Source: an uncultured Caldilineaceae bacterium (lineage in GTDB: Bacteria > Chloroflexota > Anaerolineae > Caldilineales > Caldilineaceae). From it: 64,000 nucleotides of DNA. Under the pieces are notes generated by a model, which saw only the letters and a program-made list of their open reading frames with translations, made no database searches and was not told where the DNA came from. Shown in pieces: positions 44,849 to 52,709 of this stretch (positions are counted from its first letter, which is position 1; each line of letters opens with the position of its first letter). A program made the translations under genes and the position numbers. The DNA lies in contig OX638330.1 in assembly GCA_951812725.1 (NCBI GenBank), forward strand, positions 3,947,405-4,011,404. The letters are read 5' to 3'.

Positions 44849-47566
44849 ATGAGTACACAGTTAGACGCTCAGCCGACCGAAGAATCGAACGAGTCGGGGG
44901 CCGAGGGTCAAATGGCTTTGACGCCGGTCTGGCAGGAGTCCACTCTGCAGGCCGGCTTTGTACATGACTGGCTGGTGGCAGGGCCGCTGGCGACGCCGCT
45001 TACGGACATTGACGGCTATACAGGCCCGGATTTCAAAGAACTGATCGCAGCTGATTTCAGGACTGCGGCGGGGGAAGTCGGGAAGGCGCAGGATCCCGCA
45101 GTTCCCGGGGCCGGGGAGATTTTCGCGAGCGCTTTGGAGCGTCACAGCTTCGTTCCGGACCATGACGGGACGAAGTGGCGCGTAGTGCGGTGCCTGGACG
45201 ACCACTTCGTAGATCTGTCTACTTTCCAGCATACGCCCCACTATCTGCAGTCATGGGCTTATTGCGTGCTGGAAGTTGGCGGCGCGCGCGATGTGACCTT
45301 TGCGCTGACGACAAATGGCCCGGCGGACATTTGGGTCAATGGAGAACACTGCCATCGGGCGGAGCACTTTCAGCACCAACTGCCCGCCACGGTCTCTTTT
45401 GCGGCGAGACTGAAGGAGGGGCGCAACGAGATTGGCATCAGCTTCGAGGCGGTGGCGTTGCGAGAGTGCCCGTACGTTATGGCCCTGCGTTTGGCGGACG
45501 ACCAGGGCACCGGAAGCGCGCACGAACGACGAGGTGACAACGCGTTCGATGACTGCAAAGTGTTTTTGCCCACGTCGGTGAGGCCGGAGAGCCGGAGAAG
45601 GGAGCTGGAATCGCTATTCGAACAAGCATACCTGGATCGGGATGTGTACAGCCGCCATGCGAAGGTGACAGTACGCTGGCCGGGGGACGAACCGGTGACC
45701 GACGATTTTGCCCTGCGGTTGCAGCGCAAGGGTGGGCGCATCTATAGCGAGCACCATACAAAGGGTGAATCACGCGATGAGGTGGTCCTGGGAACGGCGT
45801 TTCAGTTTCCGCAGGATGATTACCAGGTAATGCTCTTCCCTAATCCCGAGCATTATTATTCAAACGACCTGCGCGTGGAACGCATGCTGGACATTCACAT
45901 CGTCGGCAACAGTGAGTATTCGACTGAGCGGTACGGCACTTACCAGGGACGCCGGCGTGAAGCCCTGCTCGGCGCGGCGCGGCGCGGGGCCGAGGGCAGC
46001 ATCTTTTCCGAGATTGCGGCGATGGAGTTGGGGATGTGGGACAATCTCAACGAGCAGGTCATTCTCGACAGTATCGCATCGATAAACGAGCGGGCCGATT
46101 GCAGCGACTTTGATCTGGTTGGCCTGCTGGGGATGGCGGGACGCTATATTGAAGAGGAGGGCTTCCCGCAGTCGCTGGTGGAGCCGCTGCAGAATTGCTT
46201 CCTGAACTTCCGATACTGGATGGACCAACCGGGCGCGGATGCGATGTGTTTCTGGTCGGAGAACCATCAGATTCTATTCCATACGTGTGAAATCCTGGCT
46301 GGGCAGTTGTTGCCTGACGAGCTGTTTGCGAATGCGGGCCTGACTGGCAGTGAGCACCGTGCGAAGGGTGAGGAGCGGGCCCTTTCATGGCTGCGAAAGC
46401 GGGCTGCGGGCGGATTTCGGGAGTGGGATTCCAACACCTATTTTGAGGAGGATGTGCTGGCGCTCAGCCATCTGGTCGATCTGGCCGAGAATGACGATGT
46501 GCGCGAACTGGCTGCGGTTGTGTTGGATAAGATGTTCTTCGGGCTGGCGGTCAACTCCTTTAGGGGAGTGTTTGGTTCCAGTCACGGGCGCACATATGCG
46601 CCATATATCAAGGATGCCTTTCGGGAGCCTACTTCTGGCATCACCCGCCTGCTATGGGGGAAAGGGATTTTCAACGGGAGCATCCGGGGGACGGTCAGCC
46701 TGGCCTGCGCGGTGAACTATCAGCTGCCGCCGGTTATCGAGGCGATCGCGATTGACCCGGCGGACGAAATCTGGAGCCGGGAGCGGCATGCGGGGCAGCT
46801 GGAAGCGTGGTGTGATCGGGAAGAGGGCAAGTGGGCGGTAGACAAGGTGACATATAAGACGCCGGACTATATGCTGTCGTCGGCGCAGGATTACCGGCCG
46901 GGCAGATTCGGCTATCAGCAACATATCTGGCAGGCGACCCTTGCGCCGGAGGCTGTCGTATTTGTCACCCACCCACCGTGTCTGAGCGAGGACGGCTCTC
47001 ACCGTCCCAATTTCTGGCATGGGAACGTTGTACTGCCGCGGGCGGCCCAATGGAAGGACCTTCTGGTGGCGGTCCACCAGCTGCCGGCAGATGACTGGCT
47101 GGGCTTTACCCATGCTTATTTCCCGGTTTACGCATTTGACGAACACGAGATCCGGGATGGCTGGGCCTGTGCCCGCGTCGGGGAAGGATATCTGGCGATA
47201 ACGGCTTCAGCGGGGTTTACGCTAACCGAAAGCGGTAAGAGTGCTTTGCGGGAGCTGCGCTCTTACGGACAGAACAATGTCTGGATGGTGCAGATGGGGC
47301 GAGAGGAAGTGGACGGCAGCTTTGCCGAATTCGTGGAGAAGGTGACTGCGTTAGACATCATCTTTGAGGAGGACAGCGTACACCTGACCAGTCTGCGGGG
47401 CGATAGCATCGATTTCGGCTGGCAGGGACCCCTGCTGGTCAATGAGCAGGAGCAAGAGATCGGCGGCTTCCTCCACTTCGACAATCCCTACTCCAGCACG
47501 GAATTGGGCTCGGAGAAGATGAGCATTCAGTTTATGGATCTGCTTATGCAGCTCGACTTTTCGTAG
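44849..47566 (+). CDS. Unrecognised 905-residue protein, glycan-enzyme-like architecture
   Basis: Starts at ATG 44849, with GGAG 10 bases upstream. No family was recognised. Residues about 25-200 look like a beta-rich jelly-roll opening with DWLVAGPLATPL, VTFALTTNGPADIWVNGEH and an RLKEGRNEIGISF segment, the wording common in the auxiliary domains of glycosidases and lyases. The middle (about 370-640) is rich in paired helices as in (alpha/alpha) toroid enzymes, with conserved-looking CFWSENHQILFHTC and FREWDSNTYFEEDV. The C-terminal 250 residues are beta-rich (LTESGKSALRELRSYGQNN). No signal peptide. A uronate lyase or glycosidase is plausible but unproven. It may be co-transcribed with the oppC-oppD pair. 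Confidence 0.7.
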   Translation: MSTQLDAQPTEESNESGAEGQMALTPVWQESTLQAGFVHDWLVAGPLATPLTDIDGYTGPDFKELIAADFRTAAGEVGKAQDPAVPGAGEIFASALERHSFVPDHDGTKWRVVRCLDDHFVDLSTFQHTPHYLQSWAYCVLEVGGARDVTFALTTNGPADIWVNGEHCHRAEHFQHQLPATVSFAARLKEGRNEIGISFEAVALRECPYVMALRLADDQGTGSAHERRGDNAFDDCKVFLPTSVRPESRRRELESLFEQAYLDRDVYSRHAKVTVRWPGDEPVTDDFALRLQRKGGRIYSEHHTKGESRDEVVLGTAFQFPQDDYQVMLFPNPEHYYSNDLRVERMLDIHIVGNSEYSTERYGTYQGRRREALLGAARRGAEGSIFSEIAAMELGMWDNLNEQVILDSIASINERADCSDFDLVGLLGMAGRYIEEEGFPQSLVEPLQNCFLNFRYWMDQPGADAMCFWSENHQILFHTCEILAGQLLPDELFANAGLTGSEHRAKGEERALSWLRKRAAGGFREWDSNTYFEEDVLALSHLVDLAENDDVRELAAVVLDKMFFGLAVNSFRGVFGSSHGRTYAPYIKDAFREPTSGITRLLWGKGIFNGSIRGTVSLACAVNYQLPPVIEAIAIDPADEIWSRERHAGQLEAWCDREEGKWAVDKVTYKTPDYMLSSAQDYRPGRFGYQQHIWQATLAPEAVVFVTHPPCLSEDGSHRPNFWHGNVVLPRAAQWKDLLVAVHQLPADDWLGFTHAYFPVYAFDEHEIRDGWACARVGEGYLAITASAGFTLTESGKSALRELRSYGQNNVWMVQMGREEVDGSFAEFVEKVTALDIIFEEDSVHLTSLRGDSIDFGWQGPLLVNEQEQEIGGFLHFDNPYSSTELGSEKMSIQFMDLLMQLDFS

Positions 47567-47573
47567 AACGAAA

Positions 47574-47600
47574 AAGACGCAAAGAAGCTCTTTGCGTCTT
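47574..47600 (-). terminator. Intrinsic terminator of the orphan antitoxin gene, possibly bidirectional
   Basis: A perfect 11-bp stem (47574-47584 with 47590-47600) and a five-base loop. On the minus strand it ends in five T. It also lies just past the stop of the plus-strand 905-residue gene. Confidence 0.8.
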
Positions 47601-47668
47601 CCAAACTGCATTTTCCTAATTTGAAGAAACGGTTCTTTCACCCTGCCGGACTGTTCGGCTATCTTGCG

Positions 47669-47971
47669 TTACGATACGAACAGTGATTTCAGGTCTTGGC
47701 GCAGTTCGTCAAGAGTGTAACTTGGCGCGGCGCCTCGCCGGCGCACCTCATCCATGATTTCGTAAATCGACATATCAGTCAGTTCAGCGGCGCGCGCTTT
47801 TGTGATTTCACCACGACGGCATGCAGCAATTGCGTCTTCCACCTTCCACTGCTGGATCGCCTCAGTCAACATTTTCCTCGCAAGCGCAGTCCGATCTATT
47901 TGTTCCTTGCTGGCAATTTCATCCAGCCCTTGAACAATCGTTTCCGGGACGCGCAGATTCAGTTGGCGCAC
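47669..47971 (-). CDS. UPF0175-type antitoxin with ribbon-helix-helix N-terminus, orphan
   Basis: A 100-residue protein. Residues 1-45 form a ribbon-helix-helix domain (QLNLRVPETIVQGLDEIA, then DRTALARKMLTEAI). Residues 50-100 match the UPF0175 pattern (RRGEITKARAAELTDMSIYEIMDEVRRRG, shown here only by its key parts: GEITKARAAELTDMS). Family members normally precede a PIN-type (DUF3368) toxin gene. Here only 68 bp separate the stop from a terminator and no toxin is encoded. It is therefore an orphan, the third antitoxin in the window without a working partner. Confidence 0.82.
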   Translation of the reverse strand: MRQLNLRVPETIVQGLDEIASKEQIDRTALARKMLTEAIQQWKVEDAIAACRRGEITKARAAELTDMSIYEIMDEVRRRGAAPSYTLDELRQDLKSLFVS

Positions 47972-48028
47972 TGTATCCCCCCGCTGTCTGGCTACTACAA
48001 TTGCTGGTCTTTGCAGTGAAAACAGGTT

Positions 48029-48346
48029 TCAGGCTTCATCCTCTTCGGGGCGGATAATGACCATGTAGCGCATGGGCGCCTGGCTGGTGTTGATCAGGCC
48101 ATGCAGCTTGTGCGGGTCGAACACGATCGCCTCATTGGCGCGCAGTGGATGGCGCTCGCCATCGATCTCCAGCGTCCCTTCACCTTCAATCATATAGAAG
48201 GCCTCGAAGCCTCCGTGACGGTGGGGGGGATGGGACCGACCGCCGGCATCGACTTCCGAGATATGGACTCGCAGCGGCTCGCCTTCAACGTCGGCGTCGA
48301 GAAGATAGCGGGAAATACCCTTTTTTTCAATATCCAAGAACTGCAT
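48029..48346 (-). CDS. Cupin domain protein
   Basis: A 105-residue single-domain cupin. The first motif is visible as HPPHRHGGFEAFYMIEGEGTLEIDG in short: PPHRHGGFEAFY; the second motif holds DPHKLHGLIN. Two His of motif 1, Glu and the later His form a metal site. The ATG at 48346 has better ribosome-site spacing (AAAGGA) than the ATG at 48355, so the protein is 105 or 108 residues. It follows the Gfo/Idh/MocA gene on the same strand and may be a sugar or small-acid isomerase, or a sensor. Confidence 0.85.
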   Translation of the reverse strand: MQFLDIEKKGISRYLLDADVEGEPLRVHISEVDAGGRSHPPHRHGGFEAFYMIEGEGTLEIDGERHPLRANEAIVFDPHKLHGLINTSQAPMRYMVIIRPEEDEA

Positions 48347-48417
48347 AAATTGCATCCTTTCGGCGAAGACGGTTGCTCACCGCGGCTGCTCGGCGGCGCC
48401 TCTGCACAGGGTGGTAC

Positions 48418-49620
48418 TTAGCGGCGGGGATAGAAGACATCGAGCAGGGGTTCGGTGTCGGTGTAGGCGTAGCCGTAGGTCTCTTTGAAGCGCTCCTGGA
48501 TGCGCTCCTCGGCTTCTGAAGGTGTGCGCAGCGGGAATGCGAGCGGCTGTTTATCCATGAGCGCAGATTCGGAGGCGGCCAGCGACATTTCCTGATCCAG
48601 ACGGGCCTCCTGGACGCCGTAAGTCGGCTCGATGTCGTGGATTACGGCGTTGGCGATGCTCATGAGCTGGTCTGCCATGTCGACACCGCGCCCGTTGTTT
48701 TCGCCGACGCCGAGATGGGCGTAGGGGTTCTCCCAGACGATCTCCTGACCGGGCAGCTCCAGGCTGATACTTTCAAGGACCTGGCGGCCTTCGACTTCGA
48801 TGAATGCGCGTTGCGGCTCGTAGGCGGCAGCGATGGCACCGTCCTGGTAGGTTTCGGGGTCGGTGAAGTAGACGGTGTTTTCGACGATTGCGCCGCGTGT
48901 GCCGTCTATCTGGGCGATGCCGATATTTTTGCGGCCGAGCGAGCGGGCGTGGATGACATTGGAGTAGATCATGGTGGCGGCGGCGCCATTCTCGAACTCG
49001 AGGAAGCTGGTTGAGCAGTTTTCCTGGGAGTGATGGCGTTTCATGCGGTCGATGATGGGCACGACGTCGGTCACGTGGGTGACGCCGAGGATCGACTTGG
49101 GGGGGCTGCCGGCGAGAAGGCGCAGCATGCTCATACCGTGATAGCCGCCCTCGTGGAAGATGCGGTAGATACGGCCGACCTCGCCGATGACGCCGGAATC
49201 GATCACTTTGGCCTGGAAGCGGGCCATGGGCACGCGGTGGTAGTTTTCGGCAACCTCCAGCTTGACGTTGTTGCGCTCGGCGGCCTCGATCATCATGTCG
49301 GTCATGGGGCGGGTGACTGAGACCGGCGTCTCGACGATGATGTTGATGCCGGCATCGGCCAGAAAGCAGCAGATGGGGTGGTGGGCATCGCCGGGGACGA
49401 CCACGTCAACGACGTCCAGCTCTTCACCGTCCACAAGATCGCGTACGCTGGTGTAGGCGTTGACGCCGTACTCAGCGGCGACTTCGTGCAGGACCTCCTC
49501 CTCCTTGTCGCAGACGGCGACGAAATCAAAGACTTCCTTCAATTTTGGATAGATTGGCAGGTGAGAACTGCGGCCGCGGCGGCCCAGACCGATCAAGGCC
49601 AACTTCAATTTGCGTGGCAT
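48418..49620 (-). CDS. Gfo/Idh/MocA family oxidoreductase
   Basis: A 400-residue oxidoreductase. N-terminal Rossmann motif GLGRRGRSSHL, then the ETPVS segment in place of the more usual EKP, so the lysine that often assists catalysis is missing. The C-terminal domain carries YHRVPMARFQAKV. ATG 49620 follows AAAGGAAA. It shares strand with both flanking cupin genes, suggesting a three-gene operon of oxidoreductase plus cupins. It is only distantly similar to the 25967 protein. Confidence 0.88.
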   Translation of the reverse strand: MPRKLKLALIGLGRRGRSSHLPIYPKLKEVFDFVAVCDKEEEVLHEVAAEYGVNAYTSVRDLVDGEELDVVDVVVPGDAHHPICCFLADAGINIIVETPVSVTRPMTDMMIEAAERNNVKLEVAENYHRVPMARFQAKVIDSGVIGEVGRIYRIFHEGGYHGMSMLRLLAGSPPKSILGVTHVTDVVPIIDRMKRHHSQENCSTSFLEFENGAAATMIYSNVIHARSLGRKNIGIAQIDGTRGAIVENTVYFTDPETYQDGAIAAAYEPQRAFIEVEGRQVLESISLELPGQEIVWENPYAHLGVGENNGRGVDMADQLMSIANAVIHDIEPTYGVQEARLDQEMSLAASESALMDKQPLAFPLRTPSEAEERIQERFKETYGYAYTDTEPLLDVFYPRR

Positions 49621-49672
49621 CGTTTGCGTTTCCTTTGCCGGTGCAGGTTGGATGCGCGCTGGGCGCGAGAGG

Positions 49673-49966
49673 TTATCCGAAGCAGATCCAGCGCACCCAT
49701 TCGTCGGCGCGCAGGCTGTGGTCGGTCCAAGGGGCGAGCAGGATCAGGTCGGTCGGTCCGACTGTCGAGCAGTGGCCATCGATGGTGACGGTGGCCTCAC
49801 CTTCCAGGATGTACCAGAAGCGCTGCTCGCCATGTTTTTCCGGTTCGAAGGGATTGGCAGGGGTGGTGATGCGCTCGGCGAAGTGGTCGATCTGGTCCTG
49901 GGCATCGCGAATCTCGTAGCCCTTACGAAAGTTGACTTCGGGAATTGCGGTGCCCTTGAGGATCAT
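49673..49966 (-). CDS. Cupin domain protein
   Basis: A 97-residue single-domain cupin. Motif 1 is RFWYILEGEATVTIDG and the second half reads DLILLAPWTDHSLRA. The first-motif HxH pair is not obvious; an RI-T-P segment stands there instead, so metal binding may be weak or absent. ATG 49966. It is the first gene of the cupin-oxidoreductase-cupin group, and a mobile element lies 50 bp upstream. Confidence 0.75.
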   Translation of the reverse strand: MILKGTAIPEVNFRKGYEIRDAQDQIDHFAERITTPANPFEPEKHGEQRFWYILEGEATVTIDGHCSTVGPTDLILLAPWTDHSLRADEWVRWICFG

Positions 49967-49983
49967 GGTTTGGGGTCCTTCTG

Positions 49984-50015
49984 TTAGTTTTCAGTAGTCA
50001 GTTTTTAGTTTTCAG
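49984..50015. repeat. Heptad-type AGT repeat tract next to MITE copy 4
   Basis: TTAGTTT, TCAGTAG, TCAGTTT, TTAGTTT and TCAG follow one another at seven-base spacing directly before the element's left end. A very similar tract follows the binding-protein gene at 19827. Confidence 0.65.
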
Positions 50016-50301
50016 GTAACTACTTAGCCACAGTACTTGACCAGCCAGTCATCCTTGGAACCAGTCAGGCTCTTGGTGACGCAACTGGTGTACAGCCGCC
50101 GCCATGCTCGCCAGCCGACACGTTGCGAAGAAGGCACACGGTCGGTGAGGCATGTTTTTGTAGGGGGGCGTTGCGGGGGCGCAGCCCCTGCACAAGGGAG
50201 GGCCGAAGGCCCGACCGCCCAAAATACAACATTGCGGGGAGAAAAAAACACTTTTGGTCCCCTCGTTCAGGATTACGAATCAGTTGCGGCTGAGTAGTTA
50301 C
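50016..50301 (+). mobile_element. MITE copy 4
   Basis: A 286-bp copy with ends GTAACTACTTAGCC and GGCTGAGTAGTTAC and the same hairpin core. The flanks are GTTTTCAG (50008-50015) and GTTTTCCG (50302-50309), a target duplication matching at 7 of 8 bases, so slightly older or mutated. It lies between the cupin operon start and the end of the oppC gene on the minus strand. Confidence 0.9.
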
Positions 50302-50355
50302 GTTTTCCGTAACAGCCGCGGACGGCTAGGTGAAGCTAAGAACCAGGAACTCCAG

Positions 50356-51534
50356 TTACAGGGTGGCGTAGGGGTCGGCGGCGTCGCGCATGCCGTCGCC
50401 CATAAAGTTGAATGCAGTCACCGAAATCACGACCATGATGGCGGGCGCAACCATGGTCCAGGGGGCGATGGCGACGGCGCTGATGTTCTGCGCCTCCTGC
50501 AGGAGGACGCCCCAGCTGATGGCGGGCGGCCGCAGCCCCAGACCGAGAAAGCTGAGTGCGGTTTCGCTGAGAATCATGGTCGGGATCGCCAGGGTCATGG
50601 TGGCGATGATGTGGCTGAGAAAAGAGGGAAGCATATGACGCAGGATGATGCGTAGTTCGCCGCTGCCGGAAAATCGTGCGGCCATGACGAACTCTTCCTC
50701 ACGCAACTGCAGGAACTTGCCGCGCACGACGCGGGCCATACCGGTCCAGCCGATAAAGGAGAGAATAACGGTAATGCTGAAGTAGACATAGAGGATTGGC
50801 CACCCGGGCGGCAGCGCCGCGCTGAGCCCCATCCATAGCGGAATCGAGGGAATCGAACGCAGAAACTCGATAACGCGCTGGATGATATTGTCGATCGTGC
50901 CGCCGTAGTAGCCTGACAAGCCACCGAGGAGAATGCCGAGGACAAGACTGATGATTACACCGATGAGGCCGATGGAAAGCGAGAGGCGGGCGCCGTAGGC
51001 GACTCGGGAGAACATGTCCCGTCCCAGTCTGTCCGTGCCCAACGGGAAGAAGCCCTGCTCTTCGTGGGGAACGTCGAGGCCGAACAGCTTCGTGGTCGCG
51101 GCAACTTCACCCCACAGCTTGTACTCCTCGCCCTTAGGGAAGAGGCGAATGGGGTGGCGGATGGTCGTGTCCTCATGGTAGGTATTGCGGAAGGTTTCGG
51201 GGTCCCTCTCGCGAATGGTCTGATAGATGAAAGGCATATGCCAGTTGCCCTCGGCATCGACGATGTGAACCGGCGTCGGCGGGTGCAATTTATACTTGAC
51301 GAACTTGGCCTCCGGGTCGTAGGGCGCCACGAATTCGCTGAAAGCCGCGATCAGATAGAAGACAAGTACGACAAACGAGCAAAACACGGCCACGCGATGG
51401 CGGCGATAGCGCCACCAGATCAACTGCCAAAAGGAGGCGACAGCGATATTGGCCTCGTCTGTCCGAGTCTCCAGGTAACGCTCTTCTTCCGGTTCGTCTT
51501 CAAAAGTAGTTGGTCGTTGTTCCCCAGTCGTCAT
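50356..51534 (-). CDS. Oligopeptide ABC transporter permease (OppC/DppC-like)
   Basis: A 392-residue permease from ATG 51534; a GTG at 51561 would add nine residues. It has the same layout as the 42338 protein: N-terminal soluble segment, TM1, a long extracytoplasmic insertion (HPPTPVHIVDAEGNWH region), then GTDRLGRDMFSRVAYGARLS and the EAA loop. The tail NFMGDGMRDAADPY is conserved. It ends the operon SBP-SBP-oppB-oppC, which has no ATPase of its own; the ATPases at 57461 and 58649 could serve it. Confidence 0.9.
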   Translation of the reverse strand: MTTGEQRPTTFEDEPEEERYLETRTDEANIAVASFWQLIWWRYRRHRVAVFCSFVVLVFYLIAAFSEFVAPYDPEAKFVKYKLHPPTPVHIVDAEGNWHMPFIYQTIRERDPETFRNTYHEDTTIRHPIRLFPKGEEYKLWGEVAATTKLFGLDVPHEEQGFFPLGTDRLGRDMFSRVAYGARLSLSIGLIGVIISLVLGILLGGLSGYYGGTIDNIIQRVIEFLRSIPSIPLWMGLSAALPPGWPILYVYFSITVILSFIGWTGMARVVRGKFLQLREEEFVMAARFSGSGELRIILRHMLPSFLSHIIATMTLAIPTMILSETALSFLGLGLRPPAISWGVLLQEAQNISAVAIAPWTMVAPAIMVVISVTAFNFMGDGMRDAADPYATL

Positions 51535-51629
51535 CGTCTGTTCCGGTCCATGTCTTAGCACTCAGATTGCGAAGGGTTCTTGTAATCGACACTTACGCTC
51601 CAGCAGCAAAGCGGCAGTAAATAGAGTGA

Positions 51630-52625
51630 CTATCCTGCCTCTTCCAAGCGGATGCGGGGATCAACCCATGCCAGTAGCAGGTCGGAAAGCAGGGTGCCGA
51701 TCACTGTCAGCACGCTAAGCATCATGATGAAGCTGCCGGCCAAGAACATATCCTGGTTGATCAGCGCCGTGAAAAGCATCGGGCCGGTCGTCTGCAAACT
51801 CAGCACGATGGCCACGATGGTTGTGCCCGAAATCAAATCTGCCAGTGACCAGCCAACTGTACTGAAGAAGGGGTTCAGGGCAACGCGGGTCGGGTATTTC
51901 CAGATCAGCTTAGTCTCTTTGACACCTTTGGCGCGCGCTGTCTCGACATAGGGTTTGTTCAGTTCGTCGAGCAGATTGGCGCGGGTGATGCGGATGCCGT
52001 TGGCGGTACTACCCACTGCCAGGATCACGATCGGGATCCAGACATGGGCCAATAGATCCCAAAGCCGGGCGAAAGTCCAGGGCGCGTCCATATATTCAGG
52101 GCTGAACAGTCCGCCGACGCTCATGTCCGAATAGCTCGTCACCAGCCACATGATCACAAGGGCGAGCATGAACTCGGGCAGACCTTTGCCAATGAAATTA
52201 AGCGCGGTGACGATATAGTCGATCACCGAGTATTGGTGGGTTGCCGAATAGACTCCTAATGGAATCGAGACCAGCCAGCCGAACAGCAGGGTTGTAAACG
52301 AGAGTATGAAAGTTAGGCCGAGCCGGTTCCAGATCAGATCCTCGACCGGTTTCTGGAACAACATCGACTCGCCCCAGTCGCCGCGCAGGAGGATGCCCGA
52401 AATCCATTTAAGGTACTGGATGTGTTGGGGCTGGCCGAGGCCGTAACGCCGCTCCAACCTGGCCATCAGCACCTCGTCGACCTCATCGCCCTGTTCGCGC
52501 AACTGCGCGGCATAGGTGGTCAGGTAGTCGCCGGGCGGAAGCTGGATGATGATGAAGGTGACAATGGAAATTACGAAGAGGGTCGGAATCATCACGGCAA
52601 ACCGGCCGAGGATGTATGAGAACAT
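51630..52625 (-). CDS. Oligopeptide ABC transporter permease (OppB/DppB-like)
   Basis: A 331-residue permease from ATG 52625; the frame extends four codons upstream to a TTG. TM1 is at residues 8-28 (FAVMIPTLFVISIVTFIII), followed by the OppB loop with YGLGQPQHIQYLKWI. The EAA loop TARAKGVKETKLIWKYPTRV is well conserved. It forms a heterodimer with OppC. A hairpin lies in the 84 bp between the binding-protein stop and this start. Confidence 0.92.
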   Translation of the reverse strand: MFSYILGRFAVMIPTLFVISIVTFIIIQLPPGDYLTTYAAQLREQGDEVDEVLMARLERRYGLGQPQHIQYLKWISGILLRGDWGESMLFQKPVEDLIWNRLGLTFILSFTTLLFGWLVSIPLGVYSATHQYSVIDYIVTALNFIGKGLPEFMLALVIMWLVTSYSDMSVGGLFSPEYMDAPWTFARLWDLLAHVWIPIVILAVGSTANGIRITRANLLDELNKPYVETARAKGVKETKLIWKYPTRVALNPFFSTVGWSLADLISGTTIVAIVLSLQTTGPMLFTALINQDMFLAGSFIMMLSVLTVIGTLLSDLLLAWVDPRIRLEEAG

Positions 52626-52637
52626 GAGGAACCCCAA

Positions 52638-52694
52638 TGGTTAGTGGACAGTGGCTAGTGGATAGCGGCCCTGGAGGCCAACTATCCACTAGCC
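52638..52694 (-). promoter_or_regulatory. Heptad repeats forming an intercistronic stem-loop
   Basis: TTAGTGG, ACAGTGG, CTAGTGG and ATAGCGG units (from 52641) run into a perfect 13-bp inverted repeat: GGCTAGTGGATAG (52653-52665) with CTATCCACTAGCC (52682-52694). The loop carries a further GGCC/GGCC pair. It lies between the binding-protein stop and the oppB start. Confidence 0.75.
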
Positions 52695-52709
52695 AAGATT
52701 CACTTTACT

